Origin: Nocardia aurea
Lineage (GTDB): Bacteria > Actinomycetota > Actinomycetes > Mycobacteriales > Mycobacteriaceae
DNA: 64,000 nucleotides
NCBI RefSeq assembly: GCF_003123685.1
Contig: NZ_QCYJ01000085.1
Location: 62,001 to 126,000 of the forward strand
Direction: 5' to 3'
In this document: piece after piece, positions 56,221 to 64,000 of the stretch
How positions within the stretch are numbered: the stretch's first letter is position 1
How the letters are laid out: each line of letters begins with the position of its first letter
Notes under the pieces: model-generated
Database searches by the model: none
The model's input: only the letters and a program-made list of their open reading frames with translations
Told to the model about the DNA's origin: nothing
Made by a program: the position numbers and the translations under genes

Positions 56221-57095
56221 ACGAAGACGTCCCGACCGGATCCGGGCACGACGGTGCGCCCGTCGCCGACCTGTCCTTCCGAGACCGGTACGGCCCGTGG
56301 GCGATCATCGCGGGCGCCTCGGAAGGGGTGGGCGCGGTGTACGCCCGCGCGATGGCGGAGCGTGGTCTGCACCTCGTCCTGCTGGCCCGCCGCCGCGAAG
56401 CCCTCGAAGAAGTGGCCGAGGACATCCGCACCGGGACCGGGGTTGACGTGCGAGTGCTCGCCGTCGATCTGTCCCGCCAGGACGCGATCACGACCATCGT
56501 CACCGCGACCGCGGGCCTGGAGGTCGGCATGGTGCTGTACTGCGCCGGTGCGGACCCGAACTTCGCGCATTTCCTCACCGAACCGCTCGATACCGCCTTG
56601 GCGATGGTGCAGCGCAACTGCGTGACGCCGATGCGGCTGTGCCACCATTTCGCCCCGGCCATGGTGGAACGGGGCAGGGGTGCGCTGGTGGTGATCACCT
56701 CGGTGGCAGGCCTCTACGGAGCCCCGAATATGGTGACCTACTCGGCGACCAAGGCATTCGACCTGGTCATGGCCGAGGCCCTGTGGTCCGAACTGCACGG
56801 ACAAGGCGTCGATGTCCTGGCTTTGGTGCTGGGAACCACCGACACACCCGCACTGCGTCGTGCGCTCGCCGAGCGCGGCGCCCTCGACAATCCGACCGCG
56901 ACAACCCCGCTCGAAGGGGCCGCGACACCGGAAGAGGTTGTCGCCGAGGCGATCGCGAATCTGTCCAACGGTCCCACCTGGATCGTGGGCGACCGACTAC
57001 GTGAATTCACTCGCAGGCTCGCCCTGAAAACGCGCGGCGAGGCGATCGGAGTGCTGGCCCGTCACAGCGGCGATGCCGCGGGCGGTCAGCGGTAG
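56217..57095 (+). CDS. Short-chain dehydrogenase/reductase coupled to PucR
   Basis: A 292-residue SDR. The cofactor motif is AIIAGASEGVGAVYARAMAE and the catalytic Ser, Tyr and Lys lie in ITSVAGLYGAPNMVTYSATK. A C-terminal extension of about 40 residues (TRRLALKTRGEAIGVLARHS) may contact membrane or substrate, as in lipid-modifying SDRs. The ATGA overlap with the PucR gene and the desaturase operon next door suggest a role in lipid metabolism, which is inference. Confidence 0.9.
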   Translation: MNEDVPTGSGHDGAPVADLSFRDRYGPWAIIAGASEGVGAVYARAMAERGLHLVLLARRREALEEVAEDIRTGTGVDVRVLAVDLSRQDAITTIVTATAGLEVGMVLYCAGADPNFAHFLTEPLDTALAMVQRNCVTPMRLCHHFAPAMVERGRGALVVITSVAGLYGAPNMVTYSATKAFDLVMAEALWSELHGQGVDVLALVLGTTDTPALRRALAERGALDNPTATTPLEGAATPEEVVAEAIANLSNGPTWIVGDRLREFTRRLALKTRGEAIGVLARHSGDAAGGQR

Positions 57096-57132
57096 AGCGA
57101 CCTGTGATTGGCCGCAGCCTGCCCGAATGGAC

Positions 57133-58287
57133 TCATACGGTCACCTCGATACGTTCCGAAAGGGACTCGGCCGCCACGGTTTCGATGTGCTCGGACCGCA
57201 GGAAATCGTTGGGCAGGGACAGGCGGATCACCTTGTGCCACGCCGAGGCGACCTGGCGGTGGATCGGACCCGAGGTGTAGGTGAGGCCGTAGCGCTGGAA
57301 GAGTTGCTCGACCCGTGGCGCGATCTCCTGGTAGCGGTTGCTGGGCAGGTCGGGAAACAGGTGGTGTTCGATCTGGAAGGAGAGGTTCCCGGTCATCAGG
57401 TGCAGCAGGGCGCTCCCTTCGATATTGGCCGATCCCAGCATCTGCCGCAGGTACCACTCACCCCGCGTCTCACCGTCGATCGACGTCTTCTCGAATGTCT
57501 GCACGCCTTCGGGGAAGTGACCGCACATGATCACCGAATGGGTCCACAGATTGCGGAGGAGATTCGCGGTCAGGTTGGCCGTGAAGGTGGTCGGGGCCGA
57601 TACCCCCGACAGGAGCGGGTGGAGCAGGTAGTCGCGGGTGGCATGGCGGCCGATCTTGCGCAGTGTGGCGCCGACCCGGGCACGGAACCCAGGATCGCGT
57701 CGGCGCTCGCCGCTGAGATTCTTGCCGAGTTCGAGATCGTATGCGGCGATGCCGTATTGGAAGAAGCAGGCATTGAGCAGGTTCCACAGCGGCTGGCCCA
57801 GATGCAGGGGTGACCAGCGCTGGTCCTTGTCGACGCGCATGATGCCGTACCCGAGGTCGTTGTCCTTGCCCAGCACGTTGGTGTAGGTGTGGTGCAACTC
57901 GTTGTGGGAGTGCTTCCACTGATCGGACGGGGAAGCGTTGTCCCACTCCCACGTCGTGGAATGGATCTTCGGATCGCGCATCCAGTCCCACTGGCCGTGC
58001 ATGACGTTGTGTCCGATCTCCATGTTCTCGAGGATCTTCGCGATCGACAGTCCCGCGGTGCCGAGCAGCCAGGCGGGCGGAAAGATCGAACCCAACAGCA
58101 CGATTCGGCTGATCGCCTCCAGTGAGCGCTGGGTGGTGATCACCTCGCGGATATAGGCGGCGTCCTGCGCGCCACGGTCGGCGAGGATCTCGTCGCGAAT
58201 GATGTCGAGTTCGCGGCCGAGTGTCTCGATGTCCTCGGCACTCAGGTGTGCCACGGGGCTGTTCGGGTTCTTCTGTATCGCGGTCAT
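57133..58287 (-). CDS. Membrane fatty-acid (acyl-CoA) desaturase, DesA3-like
   Basis: A 384-residue diiron desaturase. The three histidine boxes are intact: HNVMH (about 93-97), HSHNELHH and QIEHHLF near the C-terminus. Hydrophobic segments (IVLLGSIFPPAWLLGTAGLS) place it in the membrane. It resembles mycobacterial DesA3, which makes oleate from stearoyl-CoA with a dedicated oxidoreductase. The ATG at 58287 is chosen at the family N-terminus. It lies 26 bp after the ferredoxin-reductase gene, in one operon. Confidence 0.93.
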   Translation of the reverse strand: MTAIQKNPNSPVAHLSAEDIETLGRELDIIRDEILADRGAQDAAYIREVITTQRSLEAISRIVLLGSIFPPAWLLGTAGLSIAKILENMEIGHNVMHGQWDWMRDPKIHSTTWEWDNASPSDQWKHSHNELHHTYTNVLGKDNDLGYGIMRVDKDQRWSPLHLGQPLWNLLNACFFQYGIAAYDLELGKNLSGERRRDPGFRARVGATLRKIGRHATRDYLLHPLLSGVSAPTTFTANLTANLLRNLWTHSVIMCGHFPEGVQTFEKTSIDGETRGEWYLRQMLGSANIEGSALLHLMTGNLSFQIEHHLFPDLPSNRYQEIAPRVEQLFQRYGLTYTSGPIHRQVASAWHKVIRLSLPNDFLRSEHIETVAAESLSERIEVTV

Positions 58288-58313
58288 AGGTTTCCCAGTC
58301 TGTTGTCCGGTGG

Positions 58314-59408
58314 TCAGAGAGCGATTTCGCAGGCACCCGCGGCTGCGGAAACGCACGTCTGGACGAGTACGCCGTCGCCGGAATCGGCGGCGGTGGTGAG
58401 GTCGCCGTTGCGGAGGTCTCGGACGGCGCCCCGGTGCAGGGGAACCACGCATCCGAAGCACACGCCCATCCGGCATCCCGACGGCATGAGCACTCCGGCC
58501 GCTTCACCCGCGTCGAGCACGCTCGTCGCTCCGTCGGTGTGTACCGACGTCCGCGTGCGAGTGAAGGTGACGCTGCCGCCGACTCCGGTGACGACGGGAG
58601 CGGCCCGGAAGCGTTCGGTGCGCAGTCGATCCGCCATACCGGATTCCCGGTAGTGCTGTTCGAGCGCGTCGAGCATCGGCGCCGGGCCGCACGCCCAGGC
58701 GGAACGTTCCGCCAGATCCGGCACCGCCGCGACAATGTCGTCGACGGTGAGACGTCCCCGGCCGGTGGTGAACCGTTCGATCAGGTGAATGCGGCGCGCG
58801 GCGGCCAGCGCGCGCAGTTCGGCGCCGAAGATGGCGTCCTCGGCGGTGGGGCAGGAGTGCACGAGTACGACGTCGTCGAGTTCGCGCAAGGATTCGCGCA
58901 GCATGCTAATCACCGGGGTGATGCCGCTCCCGGCGGTGATGAACAGCGTTTTGGCGGGCCGAGGGGTGGGCAGGACGAACTCGCCCGCCGGTTGATCGAG
59001 TTGCACGATTGTTCCGGCCCGGGCCCGGTCGACCAGGTGGGACGAGACGACCCCGTCGGGTACCGCCTTGACGGTGATGGTGAAGGTGCCGTCGTCGTGT
59101 CGTGAGGAGATCGAATAGGCGCGCCACTGCCGGACGCCGTCGACGTCGACCCCGATGCGCACATACTGTCCGGCGACGGGACGGTGCCATCCTCGGCCGG
59201 GACGGATCCTGATCGTGGCCGCCTCGGCCGTTTCCGCCACGACCGACTCGATTCGCCCCCTCGGGTCGGTGCGACTGTTCAGCGGCCGGACGAGATCGAC
59301 GAAGTCCTGGGGGACCAGCGGGGTGGTGACGAGTTCGGCCAGCCTTCGCACCCGACGTCGGGCGACCCGTGCCACAACGGCGGTCTGCTCTGCCAACGAA
59401 TGTGTCAT
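58314..59408 (-). CDS. Ferredoxin reductase electron donor of the desaturase (Rv3230c-like)
   Basis: A 364-residue FNR-type oxidoreductase with a C-terminal plant-type [2Fe-2S] domain. The FAD-binding motif is RAYSISS, the NADPH motif is FITAGSGITPVISMLRE with ACGPAPMLDALE, and the cluster Cys are in SGCRMGVCFGCVVPL plus a distal Cys in LVQTCVSA. It passes electrons from NADPH to the desaturase encoded just downstream. The ATG at 59408 follows GGAG. A good promoter (TTCACA-17-TACACT) lies directly upstream. Confidence 0.93.
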   Translation of the reverse strand: MTHSLAEQTAVVARVARRRVRRLAELVTTPLVPQDFVDLVRPLNSRTDPRGRIESVVAETAEAATIRIRPGRGWHRPVAGQYVRIGVDVDGVRQWRAYSISSRHDDGTFTITVKAVPDGVVSSHLVDRARAGTIVQLDQPAGEFVLPTPRPAKTLFITAGSGITPVISMLRESLRELDDVVLVHSCPTAEDAIFGAELRALAAARRIHLIERFTTGRGRLTVDDIVAAVPDLAERSAWACGPAPMLDALEQHYRESGMADRLRTERFRAAPVVTGVGGSVTFTRTRTSVHTDGATSVLDAGEAAGVLMPSGCRMGVCFGCVVPLHRGAVRDLRNGDLTTAADSGDGVLVQTCVSAAAGACEIAL

Positions 59409-59430
59409 TACTCCATACTGGGCGCTCGGA

Positions 59431-59459
59431 AGTGTAAAATCTTGACCCTGATGTGTGAA
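59431..59459 (-). promoter_or_regulatory. Promoter of the ferredoxin-reductase/desaturase operon
   Basis: On the minus strand TTCACA (59459-59454) and TACACT (59436-59431) are separated by 17 nt, about 23 bp before the ATG at 59408. Two direct copies of GTGTnAAAAT (about 59432-59440 and 59453-59462) overlap both hexamers, spaced about two helical turns, and may bind the divergent PucR regulator. Confidence 0.6.
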
Positions 59460-59494
59460 AATTCGGGCTAGTTTTGTTCGTAGAGGATAAATTC

Positions 59495-60679
59495 ATGGTG
59501 TCAGCGCAGGTGGATCTGCCGAAGGCCGTGATCGATGCCATGTGGTCGGCGCTGCCGACGGTGGCCGAGCGAACGGTGGCCACGGTCATCGCGGAAGTGC
59601 CCAGCTACGCCGACGCTTTCAGCGGCAGGATGGGCCGAATCATCGAAGTCGCTGTCCAGCAGGCACTGCAAGGTTTCATCAAGGAGTCCACCGAGCCCCC
59701 ACCGAACGACGCCGACGTCGCCGCGGCCGGTCCGAGTCTCGACGGCGCGTATTCGCTGGGACGCGGTGAGGCCCGGCAGGGTCGCTCGACCGATGTCCTG
59801 CTCGCCGCGTACCGGACCGGGGCGACGGTGGCGTGGCGCGAGTTGAGCGGTATCGCCGTGTCCCACGGACTGCCGGGAGACACATTGGCACTGCTCGCGG
59901 AATTGATGTTCGGCTACATCGACCGCCTCTCGGCCTACAGCGTCGCCGGACACGCCGAGGAACTCGCGATCAGCGGACTGTCACGTCAGCGCAACCGTGA
60001 GCGTCTGGTCCAGCAGATTCTGGCGGGCGCATCGGTCGACGATCTCGCGTCGGCGGCCGAACGCGCGGAGTGGCGACCACCCCGCACCCTGACCGCCTTG
60101 GCCCTGTCGGCGGGCGCCGAACGCGCTGTCGCCGCACAACTCGATCCGCGAACACTGCGACTACCCGACAACGTCGCCGACCGGACCGGCGAGCAGTGGC
60201 TCGTGCTGCTGCTTCCCGATCTGAACCGGCGGACACGAACGAGATTGATCCGCGCGTCGGCCGATCACCGCGCCGTCCTCGGCCCGGTCAGACCGTGGGA
60301 GAACGCCGCGGCGTCGGTGCACCGCGTGATGCGAAGTATCGACATGGGTCTCGGCTCCGGGCCGGTCGTCGACACCGACGACTACCTGACCGAGCTCGTC
60401 CTGCGGGCCGACGCGGTCGCATTGTCCGACCTGCGGACCAAAGTGCTTGCCCCACTGGATGATCTGCGGCCCGCCACACGGGACAAGCTGATCGAGACTT
60501 TGCGCGCGTGGCTACTCCACCACGGACGACGTGACGAGATCGCCGCGTCACTGCACGTCCACCCTCAGACGGTCCGCTACCGGATCGGCCAACTTCGCGA
60601 ACACTACGGTGAGCGTCTCACCGACCCGTGCGCGATCCTGGAGCTCACCGTCGCCCTGGGGTCGGCGGATAGCCGCTGA
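59495..60679 (+). CDS. PucR-family regulator divergent from the desaturase operon
   Basis: A 394-residue regulator of a PucR subgroup differing from the two other copies. The N-terminal helical domain has VPSYADAFSGRMGRIIEVAV and EARQGRSTDVLLAAYRTGA. The C-terminal PucR HTH is HGRRDEIAASLHVHPQTVRY followed by RIGQLREHYG. The ATG at 59495 follows AGAGGATAAATTC and is preferred to the ORF start 21 bp upstream. Its divergent arrangement suggests it controls the desaturase and reductase genes, probably sensing acyl chains or a membrane state. Confidence 0.9.
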   Translation: MVSAQVDLPKAVIDAMWSALPTVAERTVATVIAEVPSYADAFSGRMGRIIEVAVQQALQGFIKESTEPPPNDADVAAAGPSLDGAYSLGRGEARQGRSTDVLLAAYRTGATVAWRELSGIAVSHGLPGDTLALLAELMFGYIDRLSAYSVAGHAEELAISGLSRQRNRERLVQQILAGASVDDLASAAERAEWRPPRTLTALALSAGAERAVAAQLDPRTLRLPDNVADRTGEQWLVLLLPDLNRRTRTRLIRASADHRAVLGPVRPWENAAASVHRVMRSIDMGLGSGPVVDTDDYLTELVLRADAVALSDLRTKVLAPLDDLRPATRDKLIETLRAWLLHHGRRDEIAASLHVHPQTVRYRIGQLREHYGERLTDPCAILELTVALGSADSR

Positions 60680-60693
60680 CAGCCGATCGGCGG

Positions 60694-61590
60694 TCAGGTT
60701 TCCGGGGATTTCTCCGCTTGCGCAGGGTAGGCGGGTGCGTTCCAGCTGGCGAGTAGTCGGATGGCGTCGTGTTCGGGTGAGCCGGGTTGTGGGGTGTAGA
60801 CGGTCATGACCTGGTCGGTGGCGGCGTCGATGGTGAGGTTTTCGTAGGGCAGGGTGAGTGTTCCGATGAGGGGATGCCGAAAGGCTTTGGTGCCCGCCCT
60901 GTGGGTTTTGACGTCGTTGGTTGCCCATCGGGTCCGGAATTCTCGGCTGCGGGTGGACAGTTGGCCGATCAGGGCGATCAGTTCCGGATCGTCGGGATGG
61001 CGCCCGGCTTCGATGCGAAGGATGGACACGGTGTCCGCGGCGACGCGTTCCCATTCGGGGAACAGGTCCCTGGCGGCGGGTTCGTCGAGGAATACGAACC
61101 GGGCCGAGTTGTCGACCGGGTTGTCGGTGTCGAGCATTCCGGCGTAGAGGGCGCGGCCGAGATCGTTGGCCGCCAGCAGGTCCAAGCGGCCGTTGACCAC
61201 TACGGCGGGTAGGTGGGTTATCGAGTCCAGCAGTACCTGTACGCCGGGGCTTATCGTCGCGGTGGGTGCTGTTCGGGGGCGTTTGCGGCCTTCGGGGGTC
61301 AGCGCGGCGAGTAGTCGGTCCAGGTGGGTGCGTTCGTCGTCGTCGAGTCGCAGTACCGCGGCGATGGCGGCGACGACGCTGGGGGACGGGCCGGTGGCGC
61401 GGCCGCGTTCGAGGCGGATGTAGTACTGCGGGCTGACACCGGCCAGCAGGGCGACTTCCTCGCGGCGCAGACCCTTGACCCGGCGTCGGGTTCCGGTGTC
61501 CGGGAGGCCGACATCGGAGGGGGAGACCCGGTCACGGCGGGTGCTGAGGAAGTCACGGACCGCAGTGCGTGCTGCCTCCTTCTCGTCCAT
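60694..61590 (-). CDS. XRE-type regulator with MmyB-like ligand domain
   Basis: A 298-residue regulator. The N-terminal HTH reads RRVKGLRREEVALLAGVSPQ and YYIRLERGRATGPS. The C-terminal PAS-like MmyB domain contains LDLLAANDLGRALYAGML and TNDVKTHRAGTKAFRHPLIG. Such proteins commonly repress adjacent oxidoreductases, and MmyB domains can bind fatty acids. It is divergent from the aldo/keto reductase gene at 61780. The ATG at 61590 is chosen at the family N-terminus. Confidence 0.92.
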   Translation of the reverse strand: MDEKEAARTAVRDFLSTRRDRVSPSDVGLPDTGTRRRVKGLRREEVALLAGVSPQYYIRLERGRATGPSPSVVAAIAAVLRLDDDERTHLDRLLAALTPEGRKRPRTAPTATISPGVQVLLDSITHLPAVVVNGRLDLLAANDLGRALYAGMLDTDNPVDNSARFVFLDEPAARDLFPEWERVAADTVSILRIEAGRHPDDPELIALIGQLSTRSREFRTRWATNDVKTHRAGTKAFRHPLIGTLTLPYENLTIDAATDQVMTVYTPQPGSPEHDAIRLLASWNAPAYPAQAEKSPET

Positions 61591-61779
61591 GGCATCGAGG
61601 GTAGACGCAGGCAGGGCACCAGGAGGGTCACCGTGAGTGACCCTCTCGACAGGCCCTGTCTCGAGCGTCGGCCGCGGTGTTGGCTGAAGTCCGGGGCAAC
61701 ACCGCAGCCCTGGGCAGCCGGTAGGTCCACGGGCCGACCGGACCGTCCCCGCCATGATTACCGACGAAGGAGTTAGTCG

Positions 61780-62760
<981 letters not shown>

Positions 62761-62870
62761 TGATTCGGGTCCCCGGCACGGATCGCGCGATGACGGTCAT
62801 GCCCGTGATGGGGGCATCGCGTGCAGGCGAAGGACGGCGGTGAACCCGGCGGCCCCACCGCCGACGCGAT

Positions 62871-64000
62871 TCACTCCGTGGCGAACGCGGCCGCGACCCG
62901 CCGCACCGCGATGCGCAGATCTTCCGGAGTGTTGTTGCTGAACCCGAGGCGGAATCGGTCGGTGTATCGGACCGCGCCGTCCGGATCGAAGTAGCGACCG
63001 AGAGCGAAATCGGTGCCGAGTTCGTTGGCCCGGGTCTTGACCGTGGCCAGATCGACGGCGGGGTCGGTGGCCGTGGCCCACAGGAAGATTCCGCCCTCGG
63101 GATCATCGAACTCGACGGCACCGGGCAGACTGTCACGCAGTTCCGAGGTCAATGCCGCCGCGCGTTCCCGATACAGTTCACGCGCCGTGGACAGAATTCC
63201 GTCGAAGGTCCCCGGTGTGTGCAACAGCCGTGCCACGGCGGTTTGGGTGAGCAGCGAGGAATGCTGATCGGTATTGGACCGCAGCCGGGTGAGTGCGGGC
63301 ACCAGCCGACTCGGTGCGACGATCCAACCCAGTCGCAGCCCGGGGCCCAGCGTCTTGGAGAAGGTGTTGACCCGGACGACCGCGTCGCTGTCGACGCTCA
63401 GGTCGTCGACGGCCGTGCCCGCGAATCGCAGGTCCCGGTAGGGATTGTCGGAGACGACGACGAAGCCGTACCGCTCGGCGAGGCCGACCGCGCGGGCACG
63501 ATCGGCCGCCGACAACGTCGTCCCGGTGGGGTTCTGGAAATCCGGGATCAGGTACAGCAGTTTGAGGCGCAGGCCGTCTCGCAGCCGCTGCTCGAGCGAA
63601 TCCAGATCCAGTCCCTCGGCCGACACCGGGACGGGAACCACTCGCGCGCCGTAGTGCCCGATCAGCCGCAAGGCCAGCGGGAAGGTCGGACTCTCCACCG
63701 CGACGATATCGCCGGGATCGAGCAGCGCGCCGAACAACAGACTGAGCCCGTGCAACGCGCCGTTGGTGATCAGGACGCGGTCGGCGGCGGTGCCCTCGTG
63801 CTCGGCGACCCACGCGCGCAACGGCTCGATTCCGTGCACGACCGAATACTGAAGCGCCACCGCCGATTCGGCCGGATCCGACAGCGTCTCGGCGAAGGCG
63901 CGCCCGAGCTGCGTCACCGGCAATGCCTCGTTCGCGGGCACCCCGCCGAGCAGGCGGATCGCGTCGGCGGCGAGCCCGGTGGTCGCCGGACCGAAGCCGC
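62871..64000 (-). CDS. PLP-dependent aminotransferase, class I/II (5' end outside window)
   Basis: About 376 C-terminal residues of a fold-type I aminotransferase of the 2-aminoadipate/LysN type. PLP-fold motifs include VLITNGALHGLSLLFGALLD, YLIPDFQNPTGTT, FVVVSDNPYRDLRF and the Schiff-base Lys in VRVNTFSKTLGPGLRLGWI. The reading frame continues to the right edge (FGPATTGLAADAIRLLGG), so the true start lies beyond the window and the in-frame GTG at 63941 is internal. A GntR domain upstream (MocR type) cannot be excluded. Confidence 0.9.
   Translation of the reverse strand, partial: GFGPATTGLAADAIRLLGGVPANEALPVTQLGRAFAETLSDPAESAVALQYSVVHGIEPLRAWVAEHEGTAADRVLITNGALHGLSLLFGALLDPGDIVAVESPTFPLALRLIGHYGARVVPVPVSAEGLDLDSLEQRLRDGLRLKLLYLIPDFQNPTGTTLSAADRARAVGLAERYGFVVVSDNPYRDLRFAGTAVDDLSVDSDAVVRVNTFSKTLGPGLRLGWIVAPSRLVPALTRLRSNTDQHSSLLTQTAVARLLHTPGTFDGILSTARELYRERAAALTSELRDSLPGAVEFDDPEGGIFLWATATDPAVDLATVKTRANELGTDFALGRYFDPDGAVRYTDRFRLGFSNNTPEDLRIAVRRVAAAFATE

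Noticed and set aside
62783-62823. Terminator hairpin between aldo/keto reductase and aminotransferase
   Set aside because: CGCGATG/CATCGCG and ATGCCC/GGGCAT arms compete and neither forms a clean long stem, so I did not call it.

Overview
The window is GC-rich, densely coded actinobacterial DNA, most likely from Nocardia or a close relative in the Mycobacteriales. The supporting evidence is an Lsr2-type nucleoid protein, a rifamycin-associated element (RAE) next to a HelR-type gene, a RafH/Rv0079-like dormancy protein with Acg-type nitroreductases, several PucR-family regulators and a mycobacterial-style desaturase/oxidoreductase pair. I saw no rRNA, tRNA, CRISPR array, insertion sequence or phage gene. 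About 58 genes are called; the first (HelR) and last (a PLP aminotransferase) run off the window.

Region 1 (1-9.6 kb) concerns signalling and stress: RAE-helR, a giant cytosolic multi-HAMP hybrid kinase translationally coupled to an ANTAR-GAF-PAS-PP2C phosphatase, and a small alarmone synthetase. Region 2 (9.7-20 kb) is accessory metabolism: a secreted small protein, a TetR/epimerase pair with palindromic operators, an S15 hydrolase, an AurF-like diiron oxygenase, a TetR/flavin amine oxidase pair, an Lsr2 paralogue, an orphan PucR sensor domain and a PucR regulator. Region 3 (20-29 kb) holds a beta-solenoid/LRR protein, a TetR-P450 pair with an operator against the start codon, a small hypoxia-type cluster (two Acg-like proteins and RafH, one with a good DosR-like box) and an HxlR/quinone reductase pair.

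Region 4 (29.4-37 kb) is a GntR-controlled operon of ABC importer, two luciferase-like monooxygenases and an MFS transporter, with 4-bp overlaps at four of its five junctions. Identical operator cores lie before gntR and before the operon. It looks like uptake and oxidative breakdown of a small organosulfur, amine or similar compound. Region 5 (37-44.5 kb, minus strand) has a UppP paralogue, YcnI and CopC-CopD copper genes, and a second ABC importer with two unlike substrate-binding lipoproteins.

Region 6 (44.6-54.5 kb) contains redox enzymes paired with TetR or MarR regulators, a second beta-solenoid protein, a coupled DUF1684/LLM pair and a secreted PHB-depolymerase-like esterase. Region 7 (54.8-60.7 kb) is a lipid cluster of PucR-SDR, desaturase-ferredoxin reductase and a second PucR. 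Region 8 (60.7-64 kb) has a MmyB-like regulator, an aldo/keto reductase and the truncated aminotransferase. Regulators are unusually abundant: five TetR, three full PucR, and one each of HxlR, GntR, MarR and MmyB-like.
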